64,000 nt of DNA from SCGC-AG-212-J23 sp035689325. GTDB taxonomy: Bacteria; Pseudomonadota; Gammaproteobacteria; Burkholderiales; SG8-39. Shown piece by piece: positions 1 through 8,157 of this stretch (position 1 is the stretch's first letter; every line of letters begins with the position of its first letter). The stretch is from positions 1 through 64,000 of the forward strand of contig DASSLQ010000194.1 of the NCBI GenBank assembly GCA_035689325.1. Direction: 5' to 3'. Under the pieces are notes generated by a model. The model saw nothing but the letters and a program-made list of their open reading frames with translations. It made no database searches and was not told the origin of the DNA. Position numbers and translations under genes: made by a program.

Positions 1-1125
1 CAGCGGCCGCGCGCCGGCGTTCTGCCCGTTCACGAACTTGGTCGGCCCGTACGGCATGATGTGCTTGTCCCAGGTCGAGCTGGCAAGGGCGTTGATGATG
101 TCTTCGCGCCTGGTCGATTTCGCGCGCTCGATGGCGTCGGCCAGGAGCTGCACCGCCGAGTAGTTGAGATAGACCTCGTAGGTGAAGAACTGGTCCTTCA
201 TCGCGTCGACCCGCTTCTTCAGGTCCCAGGCGCGCTTGTCCTTCGGGTTGAACCAGTGATTGACGTCGAGCACGCCGTTGGCGGCATCGGCGAACTCCTT
301 GACGAACTTGTACGAGGAGGCGGCGCCGCCGAGCACTGAGTAGATCGCCTTGGGCCGCACGTTCTGCTGCTTCATGGTGCGCACGAAAAGCGCGTACTCG
401 TTGTAGTAGTTCGCCGGGATGACGATGTCGGGGTTGGCCGCCTTCACGCGCAGCACGATGTTGTTGAAGTCGCGCGTCGGGTTGGCGTGCTTGATCACCT
501 CCTTCACCTCGAAGCCGAGCTGCGGCAGCTGCTGCGCCAGCAGATTGGCCGTGCCCGTGCCGAAGAGCGATTCCTCGTGCACGATGATCACGCTTTTCGC
601 CGGCTTGCCCGCGAGATTGTTGAGCAGCACGAGGTCGTTCATCGCCGTGTCGGCGCATACCTTGTAGCCCGGGGCGAAGCGGAAGGTGTTCTTCAGGCCG
701 CGCTCGACGATCTGGTCCGCCACGCCGACGTCGACCACGTGCGGGATGTCGTACTTCGCCGCCGCCTGGGTCGTGGCGAGGCAGATCGCCGAGGCGTACG
801 CGCCGACGATCGCCGAGACGCCTTGCTCGTTCATCTTCTCCACCTCGGCCGCGCCGACCTCGGGCTTCGATTGCGCGTCACCGAGCATCGCCTGGAGCTG
901 CGCGCCGTCGAGCGATTTGATGCCGCCCGCCTTGTTGATGTCGTCGATCGCCATCTGGGCGCCGAGCCGCGAGAGGTTGCCGGAATAGGCGAGAAACCCA
1001 GTCACCGGGTGCAGCACGCCGATCTTGAGCGCGTTCGCCTGGCCGCGCGCGCCGATCGGCAACGCGGCGCTCGCGGCGAGCGCGGTAGTGTTGATGAGGA
1101 ATTGCCTACGATTGGTGTGGTTCAT
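1..1125 (-). CDS. ABC transporter substrate-binding protein, branched-chain amino acid type (3' end outside window)
   Basis: This encodes the first 375 residues of a periplasmic type-1 solute-binding protein of the LivK/Peripla_BP_6 family; the C-terminus lies beyond the window edge. The start MNHTNRRQFL carries a twin-arginine-like NRRQFL motif followed by a short hydrophobic stretch and an Ala-rich cleavage region, so export to the periplasm is expected. The mature part opens with KIGVLHPVTGFLAYSG, the usual first strand and ligand loop of the family, and DINKAGGI is the matching helix. Its stand-alone position just downstream of the racemase gene (56 bp away, same strand) suggests it may deliver a substrate for the neighbouring catabolic operon. 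The ligand cannot be read from the sequence. The livFGMH permease at the other end of the window is a possible but unproven partner. Confidence 0.9.
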   Translation of the reverse strand, partial: MNHTNRRQFLINTTALAASAALPIGARGQANALKIGVLHPVTGFLAYSGNLSRLGAQMAIDDINKAGGIKSLDGAQLQAMLGDAQSKPEVGAAEVEKMNEQGVSAIVGAYASAICLATTQAAAKYDIPHVVDVGVADQIVERGLKNTFRFAPGYKVCADTAMNDLVLLNNLAGKPAKSVIIVHEESLFGTGTANLLAQQLPQLGFEVKEVIKHANPTRDFNNIVLRVKAANPDIVIPANYYNEYALFVRTMKQQNVRPKAIYSVLGGAASSYKFVKEFADAANGVLDVNHWFNPKDKRAWDLKKRVDAMKDQFFTYEVYLNYSAVQLLADAIERAKSTRREDIINALASSTWDKHIMPYGPTKFVNGQNAGARPL

Positions 1126-1181
1126 CGTCTTGCTCCATGATGAGATGCAGTGATCTTATGCGGGCGGCCGTGTCCGGCGTC

Positions 1182-1958
1182 CTATCCCTGCTCAAGGAAT
1201 TCGCGCAGCGCTTTTTCCGGCGGCTTCACGTAGTTCGAGCGCCGGCTGACCGCGAACATCCCGGCCTGCTCGCGCAGCCGCACCGCCAGCTCCGCGGTCT
1301 TCGCCACCAGCGTCACGCCGTTCACGATCGGCGCGCCATCGATGTTCGCGCCGCGCTCAGAACCGAAAAGCATCATCGGCAGGCCGCCCGCGGGCACGAT
1401 GACGTCGGCGCCGGCCTCGAGCAGGATGCGGCACTCGCGCTCCCATTTCGGCGCGAGCTTGCGCTTCGCGTCGTCGCTGGCGAAGGAGTCGATGAAGTCT
1501 TTGACCGTGGCTTGCACGGCGCGCACGCCGACCACGCGGCTTTGCAGCCCGTAGCGAATGACCTGGTCCTCGTGCCACGGAATGAACACCGGGTTGATGG
1601 TGACGAGGCCGAGCTTGCGGCCCAAGGTCAAGGCGTGCATCAGCGTCGTCTCGCCGAGCCCGAGCACCGGGATATCGACGACCGATTTCACCTCCGCCAG
1701 CCCGGCGTCCTGAAAATGCGTGATCGCCATCGCTGCATAGCCCTGCCGCTCAGCCTCGACCGCGTTCTTGATCAGGTTGCGTCCGATCCGGTACTCGGTG
1801 ATCGCATGCGTGGTCGTCGCCGGCGGCGTGGTGGTGTGGAAGGTGGCCGAGAAATCCGGATCGAGGATCGCCTTCAGGTGCGCTTCCACCTTGCTGATGT
1901 AAGGCGCCATGTGGACGCGATCGGTCGCGCCCTGGAACCAGATCTTGTACTTGCTCAT
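1182..1958 (-). CDS. Asp/Glu/hydantoin racemase-superfamily protein lacking both catalytic cysteines
   Basis: This 258-residue protein has the fold pattern of the Asp/Glu racemase superfamily (hydantoin racemase, maleate isomerase, arylmalonate decarboxylase). Two pseudo-symmetric halves are visible: AITHFQDAGL near residue 80, followed by IPVLGLGE, and a second half with ADVIVPAGGLP near 187. Family members normally carry a catalytic Cys in each of these two loops. Here the aligned positions are His81 and Gly191, and the only Cys (176) lies elsewhere, so racemisation by the two-cysteine mechanism looks impossible. ATG at 1958 is chosen because it overlaps the upstream cyclase stop as ATGA; in-frame codons further upstream would run into that gene. 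It is the last gene of a five-gene operon. It may be a decarboxylase or isomerase variant, or a non-catalytic protein. Confidence 0.8.
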   Translation of the reverse strand: MSKYKIWFQGATDRVHMAPYISKVEAHLKAILDPDFSATFHTTTPPATTTHAITEYRIGRNLIKNAVEAERQGYAAMAITHFQDAGLAEVKSVVDIPVLGLGETTLMHALTLGRKLGLVTINPVFIPWHEDQVIRYGLQSRVVGVRAVQATVKDFIDSFASDDAKRKLAPKWERECRILLEAGADVIVPAGGLPMMLFGSERGANIDGAPIVNGVTLVAKTAELAVRLREQAGMFAVSRRSNYVKPPEKALREFLEQG

Positions 1959-2737
1959 CGCGACTCCACGAGGGCGAGCACGCGCAGCGGGCTGCCGCTG
2001 CCGTTGCGGATCTTGAGCGGCGCGGCGACCACCACGGCGCCAGTCGGCGGCACATGGTCGAGGTTGCGCAGGCATTGCAGGCCGTAGCGGCCGGCGCCGT
2101 GCATATAGTAGTGGCAAGGGTAGGGCGGTCGCAGGTGGTACGCCTGCCCTGCGTCAGTGCCGATCGATTCGGTGCCGAAACCGAGGATGTCGCGCTCCTC
2201 CACAAGGAAGCGCACCGCGTCGGTGTCCGGTCCCGGCGTGTGCTGTCCCGTCTCGTCGTAATTCTGGTAGGCGGCGGCGTCACCGCTCTTCTTCGACCAG
2301 TCGGTGCGCATCAGCACCCATGAGCGCGGCGCGATGCGGCCGTGCTGCTTCTCCCACTTGACGATGAACTCCTTGGTCAGCAGGAAGTCCGCATCCGCTG
2401 CCGCTGGCTTGCTGCAGTCGAGGACGAACGCCGGCCCGATGAAGCGCTCCGGCGGAATGCTGTCCACGGCGTTGTTGGGCAGGTCCTTGCCCGAGACCCA
2501 GTGGATCGGGGCATCGAAGTGCGTGCCGGTGTGCTCGCCGCAGGAAAAGTTGTTCCAGTACCAGGCCGGGCCGCGCTCGTCGTAGTGCGAGACCTCCTCG
2601 ATGCGGAACGGCCACGCCTGACCCATCTCCGGCGGCAGCGAGATGTGCGGAAACTCGGGCGACAGCGTCTCGGTGAGATCGATCACCTTTATCTTGCCTC
2701 CCGCAAGGCCCTTCGCGAGTTCTGCAAGCACGGTCAC
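1955..2737 (-). CDS. Cyclase-family (kynurenine formamidase-like) metal-dependent hydrolase
   Basis: This 260-residue protein belongs to the cyclase/kynurenine formamidase family (PF04199), metal-dependent hydrolases acting on amides, lactones or cyclic ketones. The diagnostic metal-binding motif HTGTHFDAPIHW is present near residue 69, and IDLTETLSPEFP near the N-terminus is the usual first strand. A GTG start at 2737 is preferred: it overlaps the stop of the upstream DUF35-SDR gene as GTGA, and the longer in-frame reading is only a shadow of that gene. The 3' end overlaps the racemase-family start as ATGA. Its partners (CoA ligase, thiolase-like, DUF35-SDR) suggest ring opening or hydrolysis within a CoA-linked degradation route. 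The substrate is unknown. Confidence 0.85.
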   Translation of the reverse strand: MTVLAELAKGLAGGKIKVIDLTETLSPEFPHISLPPEMGQAWPFRIEEVSHYDERGPAWYWNNFSCGEHTGTHFDAPIHWVSGKDLPNNAVDSIPPERFIGPAFVLDCSKPAAADADFLLTKEFIVKWEKQHGRIAPRSWVLMRTDWSKKSGDAAAYQNYDETGQHTPGPDTDAVRFLVEERDILGFGTESIGTDAGQAYHLRPPYPCHYYMHGAGRYGLQCLRNLDHVPPTGAVVVAAPLKIRNGSGSPLRVLALVESR

Positions 2738-3966
2738 GTCGAAAGTTCCTTCTCCAGCGCCTTGGGATTGTCGCGCCAACGGGCAAGCCATTCCTGCGCG
2801 ACATCGCCGGGATACACGTCCTCCACGCCTTCCTGGAGCGCCTTGACGATGGCATTGGCGAGCGCCGCGGGCGTGATCTTCGGCGGCGGCAGCAACTGGT
2901 TCCACTCGTCGTCGATCGGCCCCGGGAAGACGTTGATTACCCGCACGCCCGCCGGGCGCATCTCGGCGCGCAGGCACTGGGCGAGCGAGTGCGCCGCCGC
3001 CTTGGAAGCCGAAAACGTGCCGTGCGGCGGGAAGTTGGCGAGCGCATAGATCGACAGCAGGTTGACCCAGGCCGTGGCGCTCGCCACTCCATCGGCGCCG
3101 CGCGAGCGCATGGCAGGGCCGAATTCCTGCGCAAGGCGCAGCAGCCCGAAGTAGTTGACGTCCATCTCCGCGCGCGCGGCGTCGACGCCCGGCCGGTTGC
3201 TGATGCCGTAGCCGCGATGGTATTCGGCGTTGTTCACGAGGATGTCCACCTTGCCGCCGATCTCGGCGGCCACTTCGCGGACGTTCTTCGAATCCGTGAC
3301 ATCGAGCGGCAGCAGCGTGACCTGTGGGATCTTCTTGAGGTCGTCGAAGCCGGCGAACTTCTTCCACGGCTCGGCGTACCCGACCCAGATGAGCTCGGCG
3401 CCGGCGGCGGCGAGCGCCTTGACGATCGCCTGCCCGAGTCCCGTCTTGCCGTCGGTGACGAGCACCTTGCGGAATTTGGGATCACTGGTGAACTCGCGCA
3501 GTTGCCGGTCTTCGGCCATGTTCGCCTCCTTGTCGGGCAGCGCCACGAGCACTGCCTGGCCGGCGCGATCGAGCTTGGCGGCCACGATCACGCGGCTTGG
3601 TGCCGCTCCCACCCGTTCATGCAAATGAGCGACCACCGTCGGCCCGCAGTCGAGCTTTACGAGCCCGAGTCGCCATGGCAGCCGCTCGCGGAAGAAAAGA
3701 TCGTTGCTATGGTGCAGTACCGTCGCAGCGAGCAACTCGCCTTCCTCTGGCTGCGGCTTCCAGTCTAGGCGGATCGACAGGCATTTCTGGCACGCCTCGC
3801 GCGGCGGGTACTGCACGGTGCCGCAGTCCCGGCACTGCTGGAGCTCAAACCGGCCGAGCGCGGCGGCCGCGGTAAGGCCGAGCGCGACGCGGCTGCGCGC
3901 CGCGGGCGGCAGCGTCGGCAGCCGCGTGCGCAGCACAGGGTTCTTGCGCTTGGGGCGCTCTAACAT
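2734..3966 (-). CDS. DUF35 (acyl-CoA-associated zinc ribbon/OB fold) fused to a degenerate short-chain dehydrogenase
   Basis: This 410-residue protein has two domains. Residues about 30-140 are a DUF35 unit: a rubredoxin-like zinc ribbon with CRDCG and CQKCL, then an OB-fold-like segment. Residues about 160-400 are a short-chain dehydrogenase. DUF35 proteins normally pair with thiolase-like partners, and the next gene upstream is exactly such a protein. The SDR half departs from consensus at key places: the nucleotide loop reads TDGKTGLG, the NNAG motif reads NNAE, and the YxxxK motif reads FSASK, so the catalytic Tyr is Phe while the Lys and the preceding Ser (NLLSIYA) remain. It may bind a nucleotide or act as a scaffold rather than as an oxidoreductase. 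It overlaps the thiolase gene by 7 bp and the cyclase gene by 4 bp. Confidence 0.85.
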   Translation of the reverse strand: MLERPKRKNPVLRTRLPTLPPAARSRVALGLTAAAALGRFELQQCRDCGTVQYPPREACQKCLSIRLDWKPQPEEGELLAATVLHHSNDLFFRERLPWRLGLVKLDCGPTVVAHLHERVGAAPSRVIVAAKLDRAGQAVLVALPDKEANMAEDRQLREFTSDPKFRKVLVTDGKTGLGQAIVKALAAAGAELIWVGYAEPWKKFAGFDDLKKIPQVTLLPLDVTDSKNVREVAAEIGGKVDILVNNAEYHRGYGISNRPGVDAARAEMDVNYFGLLRLAQEFGPAMRSRGADGVASATAWVNLLSIYALANFPPHGTFSASKAAAHSLAQCLRAEMRPAGVRVINVFPGPIDDEWNQLLPPPKITPAALANAIVKALQEGVEDVYPGDVAQEWLARWRDNPKALEKELST

Positions 3967-5123
3967 CCAAGAATTGCGGCGGCGGAGCCGAGGCCGCGAT
4001 CGAAGTTGACCATGCCGAACCCGCTCACCAGCCCGAGTCTCGCATCCTTCACTTGCCGCGTTGCGGCCGCGCCGGTGAGTTGGCGTAGCGCTTCCACGAG
4101 TCCGAGCGAGCCCCCGGCGGCGCCGGCCTGGCCCACCGAGAGCTGGCCGCCCGACGTATTGAGGGGGAAGGAGCCGTCCCAGGTGAAGCTATGGCTGCGG
4201 ATGAAAGCTGGCGCTTCGCCCTTTGCGCAGAAGCCGAGATCCTCGAGCTGCATGACGCTGATCACCGGATAGTCGTCGTAGGTCTGCACCAAGTCCATCT
4301 CTTGCGGTCCCGCGCCCGCCTGCTCATAGAGATTCGAGCGATCGAGCGCCCAGCCGGCGCGCATTTGCACCGGATCGGTGGCGAATGCATTGTGCCGCTC
4401 GATAGTGCCGAGCAGCCGCGCATAGCGCAGGCCGAGGCGCTTGGCGTGCTCTTCGGCGAGCACGAGGAAGCCGTCGGCGCCCGCGCAAGGCATGACGCAG
4501 TCGAAGAGATGCAGCGGCTCGGCGATCGGCCGGGCAGCGAGGTATTCATCGAGCGTGAGGGGCTTCTTGAACAGCGCATGCGGAAACTTCAGCGCATTCG
4601 TGCGCTGCGCGACGCAGAGCTTGCCGAAATCCTCCCGCTGCGCGCCATAAGTGCGCATGTAGTAGGCGGTGAGGAAAGCGAAGCTCGCATTGGGGCCCCC
4701 AGCGCCGTATGGATATACCGCGTCGCGCGCGAACTGGCTGAAGTTGGCGAGCGTCAGTCGAAACGAGTCGACATGGTTCGTATCGCCGGCGATGCAAGCC
4801 ACCACATCGGCATCGCCGCTCTGCACCGCGCGCGCCGCTCGGCGCAGTTGCACCACGCCGCTCGCACCGCCGAAGGGCACGTGATCGAGCCAGCGCGGCG
4901 AAAGACCGAGATGCTGCGTGAGGCCGATCGCCGTGTCCGGGGCGAGCGTAAAGCTCGAGACCGAGAAGCCGTCGATGTCGTCCTTGCGCAGGCCGGAGCC
5001 TTTGAGGAGCTCGGCGAGGCAGCGCGCGAGCCACCAGTGCGCGGCGCGAATCGAGTAGCGCACGTAAGGAACGGTCACCGGCACCGCCACCGCGACACCT
5101 TCGTAGCTGCGGCGGTTCGTCAT
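3960..5123 (-). CDS. Thiolase-superfamily (SCP-x/lipid-transfer type) protein, probable partner of the DUF35 protein
   Basis: This 387-residue protein belongs to the SCP-x/Ltp branch of the thiolase superfamily. The C-terminal NTSGGQLSVGQAGAAGG loop and the closing LVSGFGMVN segment are typical of it. The N-terminal loop where true thiolases carry their nucleophilic Cys reads PFGGASGVVQ with no Cys, so Claisen-type thiolysis is unlikely. Established work on steroid side-chain catabolism shows that Ltp2-type proteins plus a DUF35 partner form retro-aldolases; by analogy this gene and the adjacent DUF35-SDR may form a C-C bond-cleaving complex. That assignment is inference. The start at 5123 overlaps the CoA-ligase stop as ATGA, and the stop runs 7 bp into the DUF35-SDR gene. 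Confidence 0.85.
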   Translation of the reverse strand: MTNRRSYEGVAVAVPVTVPYVRYSIRAAHWWLARCLAELLKGSGLRKDDIDGFSVSSFTLAPDTAIGLTQHLGLSPRWLDHVPFGGASGVVQLRRAARAVQSGDADVVACIAGDTNHVDSFRLTLANFSQFARDAVYPYGAGGPNASFAFLTAYYMRTYGAQREDFGKLCVAQRTNALKFPHALFKKPLTLDEYLAARPIAEPLHLFDCVMPCAGADGFLVLAEEHAKRLGLRYARLLGTIERHNAFATDPVQMRAGWALDRSNLYEQAGAGPQEMDLVQTYDDYPVISVMQLEDLGFCAKGEAPAFIRSHSFTWDGSFPLNTSGGQLSVGQAGAAGGSLGLVEALRQLTGAAATRQVKDARLGLVSGFGMVNFDRGLGSAAAILGC

Positions 5124-6586
5124 TTGCGGCGCTTGCGCTCGCGCAGATCGAACGATTGGCTCGGGTCGAGCGCGAAGTCGGCAAGCTTTGCCTTTTGCAC
5201 CTTATTGGTGGAGGTGACCGGCAGCGCGGCGAGGAAAGCGACGTGCCCCGGCGCCTTGAAGTAGGCGAGCCGCTCGAAGCACCAATCCTGGATGGAGAGC
5301 GCGGTGTCGCGCTCCGGGCGCGTGCCCGCGTCAAGCACGACGCAGGCCATGACTTCCTCATCGCGCACCGCATCGGGCACCGCGATCACGGCGACCTGCG
5401 CCACGGCCGGATGCCCGGCGAGTGCAGCTTCCACTTCGAGCGCGGCGATGTTCTCGCCGGCGCGGCGAATGATGTTCTTCAGCCGGTCGACGAAATGCAG
5501 TTGCCCGTCGGCGCCACGGCGCACGGCGTCGCCGGTGTGGAACCAGCCGTCGCGCCAGGCATGCTCGGTCGCCGCTTCGTCCTTGAGGTAGCCGGAGAAG
5601 AAGCCGCGCCGCGGATCCGGCCCGGCCTGGCGCACCAGCAGTTCGCCGGAATCCGCAAGCTCGATCTGGAGGTCGTCCGCCGGTTTGCCAATGCATCGCG
5701 TGCCGACATGGCGCGGCTCGCGGCTCGCCGCCGTCATCGCGCCGCCGCCGGTCTCGGTCATCGCCCAGGCTTCGATGAGCGGGAAGCCGAAGCGCTCCTC
5801 GAACGCGGCGTGGTCGTTGGGATTCGCGTTCGCGCCGTAGCCGAAGCGCACGCGATGGCTGCGATCGTAAGGCCCGGGTTGGAGCTGCATCAGCACGGCC
5901 GGCATGACGCCGAGATAGTGCACGATGGTCGCACCGGAGTCGGCAACTTCGCGCCACCATGTCTTCGGATGGAAGCGGTCGAGCTGCACGACGCAGCCGG
6001 CACTCAGGATCATCGCCATGGTCGAGCAGGCGAGCGCGTTCATGTGGAAAAGCGGCAGCGGCGTGATGAGACGCTCTTCGCCTTCGCGCAACGTGCAAAG
6101 GCCGCCTTCGGCGAGGTAACGCCGGCCGATATTCAGGAAATAGAAATCCGAGAGCCGGCAGCCTTTCGGCTTGCCGGTCGTGCCCGACGTATAGAGGAGC
6201 GCGCACTCATCAGCGTTGCCGGGCGCCGATGGGTGCGGCGGATCGAAGCGCGCGAGCGCTGCCGCGTCGACGACGAGCGCCGCTTCGCTGTGCGCAACGA
6301 CGTACTCGAGCTCCGTGCGCTGGTAGTCCGGATTCACCGGCACTGCCGAGATGCCGAGCGAATTGAGCGCCAGGAAATGCAGCAGGAAATCGGCGCAGTT
6401 CGTCAGCCTCAGCGCGACGCGATGCCCCTGCCGGTAGCCGCGCCGCGCGTAGATCTGTGCGATGCGCGCGACGCGCTCGTGCGTTTTGGAGTACGTGAGC
6501 TCGAGCTTCTCGGGCGGGACCTTAAGGAAGAGCTTCTCGCCGTGCGCGCGGGCGGTTTGCTCGAACGCCGTGAAGACCGTCGTCAC
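5120..6586 (-). CDS. AMP-forming acyl-CoA synthetase
   Basis: This 488-residue adenylate-forming enzyme would activate a carboxylic acid to its CoA ester via an acyl-adenylate. The P-loop LLYTSGTTGKPKG, the FHTGDAV motif and a C-terminal TNKVQKAKL segment holding the candidate catalytic Lys are all in order. A GTG at 6586 (VTTVFTAFEQ) is chosen because it starts directly at the family N-terminal helix; the longer open frame upstream runs through the divergent TRAP gene and is not homologous. A TACCAT hexamer 9 bp upstream is a candidate -10 for a near-leaderless transcript. It is the first gene of the five-gene operon and divergent from dctP, so it probably activates the compound, or a product of it, imported by the TRAP system. 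Confidence 0.88.
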   Translation of the reverse strand: MTTVFTAFEQTARAHGEKLFLKVPPEKLELTYSKTHERVARIAQIYARRGYRQGHRVALRLTNCADFLLHFLALNSLGISAVPVNPDYQRTELEYVVAHSEAALVVDAAALARFDPPHPSAPGNADECALLYTSGTTGKPKGCRLSDFYFLNIGRRYLAEGGLCTLREGEERLITPLPLFHMNALACSTMAMILSAGCVVQLDRFHPKTWWREVADSGATIVHYLGVMPAVLMQLQPGPYDRSHRVRFGYGANANPNDHAAFEERFGFPLIEAWAMTETGGGAMTAASREPRHVGTRCIGKPADDLQIELADSGELLVRQAGPDPRRGFFSGYLKDEAATEHAWRDGWFHTGDAVRRGADGQLHFVDRLKNIIRRAGENIAALEVEAALAGHPAVAQVAVIAVPDAVRDEEVMACVVLDAGTRPERDTALSIQDWCFERLAYFKAPGHVAFLAALPVTSTNKVQKAKLADFALDPSQSFDLRERKRRK

Positions 6587-6637
6587 CGGACCAGATGGTA
6601 AGATGCCGCGCGCTTGGCAGACAACGGGAGGAGGAGC
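6587..6637. promoter_or_regulatory. Divergent promoter region between CoA ligase and TRAP operons
   Basis: This 51-bp spacer separates two operons. On the plus strand TAAGAT (6599-6604) is a plausible -10 element, followed by a strong ribosome-binding site, gggaggagg, just before the dctP ATG. On the minus strand TACCAT (6601-6596) overlaps it and lies 9 bp from the GTG of the CoA ligase. No clear -35 box is visible for either direction. The overlap means the two promoters would compete. Confidence 0.4.
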
Positions 6638-7645
6638 ATGAAAGCCATCCGCTGCACGATGGCGGCGATCGGCCTTGTCGCCTCGGCGGCTGCGCTCGGC
6701 GCCGACACCATCAGCGCGACGCACGTGTTTCCGGCGTCGCTCATCTATTCGAGGAGCTTCCTCGAGTTCGTCAAGAAGGCCAACGAGGCGGGCAAAGGCG
6801 AGTTCGCCATCCAGGTGCGCGGCGGGCCGGAAGCGATCGGCATGATGGAGCAGCCCGGCGCCGTGCGTAGCGGCGTGGTCGACATGGTGTACACGCCGTG
6901 CGCCTTCTATGCGGCGCAGGTGCCGGAGTGCGACGCGGTCTCGGCCTCGACCATCGACGGTCCGACGGCGCGCAAGAACGGCGGCATGGAGCTCCTCAAC
7001 CAGATCCACCAGAAGCGTATCGGCGTCTACAACCTGGGTTGGGTCGATAGCGGCATCCGCTTCAACCTCTGGTCGACCAAGGAGCCGAAGCTCGACTCGA
7101 GCGGGCACATCGACATCAAGGGCTTCAAGGTGCGCGGCAACCCGATCTACAACGCGTTCCTCACCAACTACCTCGGCGCGCAGGTGATCAACCTGCCCTC
7201 CACCGAGCTCTATACCGCGCTCGAGCGCGGCACGATCGACCTCACCGCGTGGACGCAGATCGGCGTGATGGACCTGAACTGGGACCGCTATCTCAAGTAC
7301 CGCATCCTGCCGGACTTCTTTTCCACGGACCTGCACGTGCTCGTGAATCTGAAGAAATGGCAGTCGCTCTCGCCGAAGACGCGCGAGATCCTGCAGCGCG
7401 TGGCGATCGAGCACGAAGCATCGAGCGAGAAGGCCCTGCAGAAGCTCTGGAGCGAGGAGCAGGCTGAGCTCAAGAAGCGCGGCATCAAGACCGTGTCGCA
7501 ATCGCCCGAGGCCTCGAAGCGCTTCGTCGAGGGCGCGCGCGCGGCGAGCCTCGCCCGCATGAAGGAACGCATGGAGAAGGCGGGCGGCATGGAGAACTTC
7601 GAGAAGATCGTGCAGCTCTTTACGCCGGGACCGCTGCCCAAATAA
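6638..7645 (+). CDS. dctP: TRAP transporter solute-binding protein (DctP family)
   Basis: This 335-residue periplasmic binding protein is the ligand-capturing part of a tripartite ATP-independent transporter, which uses ion gradients to import mostly organic acids. A signal peptide (MKAIRCTMAAIGLVASAAALG) is followed by the family opening TISATHVFPASLIYS. Later segments such as GFKVRGNPIYNAFLTNYLGA and SLSPKTREILQRVA match the conserved central and C-terminal DctP regions. The start is set by the ribosome-binding site gggaggagg 7 bp upstream. dctQ and dctM follow directly. The ligand is not readable, but the divergent CoA ligase operon suggests a carboxylate. Confidence 0.92.
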   Translation: MKAIRCTMAAIGLVASAAALGADTISATHVFPASLIYSRSFLEFVKKANEAGKGEFAIQVRGGPEAIGMMEQPGAVRSGVVDMVYTPCAFYAAQVPECDAVSASTIDGPTARKNGGMELLNQIHQKRIGVYNLGWVDSGIRFNLWSTKEPKLDSSGHIDIKGFKVRGNPIYNAFLTNYLGAQVINLPSTELYTALERGTIDLTAWTQIGVMDLNWDRYLKYRILPDFFSTDLHVLVNLKKWQSLSPKTREILQRVAIEHEASSEKALQKLWSEEQAELKKRGIKTVSQSPEASKRFVEGARAASLARMKERMEKAGGMENFEKIVQLFTPGPLPK

Positions 7646-7674
7646 AGAAGCTCGTCTTCCGCGCCTACGACGCC

Positions 7675-8154
7675 GTGCTCTACGGCATGGCGTGGTTCGC
7701 CGCGTTCCTGATCGCGGCGATGATGGTGGTGATCACGCTCGACGTGGTAGTGCGCAACCTCGGCTACCAGAGCTCGGCGCACTTCTTCACCTTCACCGAG
7801 TACGCGCTCCTCATCGTGCCCTGCCTCGGCGCTCCCTGGCTGGTGCGCGAGAAGGGCCACATATACGTCGAGCTCGTGCTGATGCATCTCAAGCCGCGCC
7901 CGCGGCGCTGGCTGCTGCGCTTCATCGGCATCGCCTGCATCGCCGTGTGCCTCACCGTCGCCTGGTACGGCTTCGGCGTCACCATCTCGGACTACCTGGG
8001 CGCGGAGCGTGACGTGCGCTCGTTCGACATGCCGCGCTGGCTCGTGGTCGGCTGGATCCCGCTGTCTTTCCTCATGATGGCGATCGAGTTCGCACGCTTC
8101 CTGTGGCGCGGCGAGGATTTCCTCGCCTCGTTCGCGGAGCAGCTGGGCGCGTAG
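7675..8154 (+). CDS. dctQ: TRAP transporter small membrane subunit (DctQ family)
   Basis: This is the four-helix small permease subunit of the TRAP system. About 159 residues are read from a GTG, with hydrophobic segments near residues 5-25, 40-55, 85-105 and 120-140. VITLDVVVRNLG in the first helix and GAPWLVREKGHIYVEL in the second are characteristic. The coding frame continues upstream without a stop through KKLVFRAYDA, which looks like the normal DctQ N-terminus, but the only possible initiator there is an ATA at 7642 overlapping the dctP TAA. The GTG at 7675 is therefore the conventional choice and the true start is uncertain. It precedes dctM by 3 bp. Confidence 0.88.
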   Translation: MLYGMAWFAAFLIAAMMVVITLDVVVRNLGYQSSAHFFTFTEYALLIVPCLGAPWLVREKGHIYVELVLMHLKPRPRRWLLRFIGIACIAVCLTVAWYGFGVTISDYLGAERDVRSFDMPRWLVVGWIPLSFLMMAIEFARFLWRGEDFLASFAEQLGA

Positions 8155-8157
8155 CCG

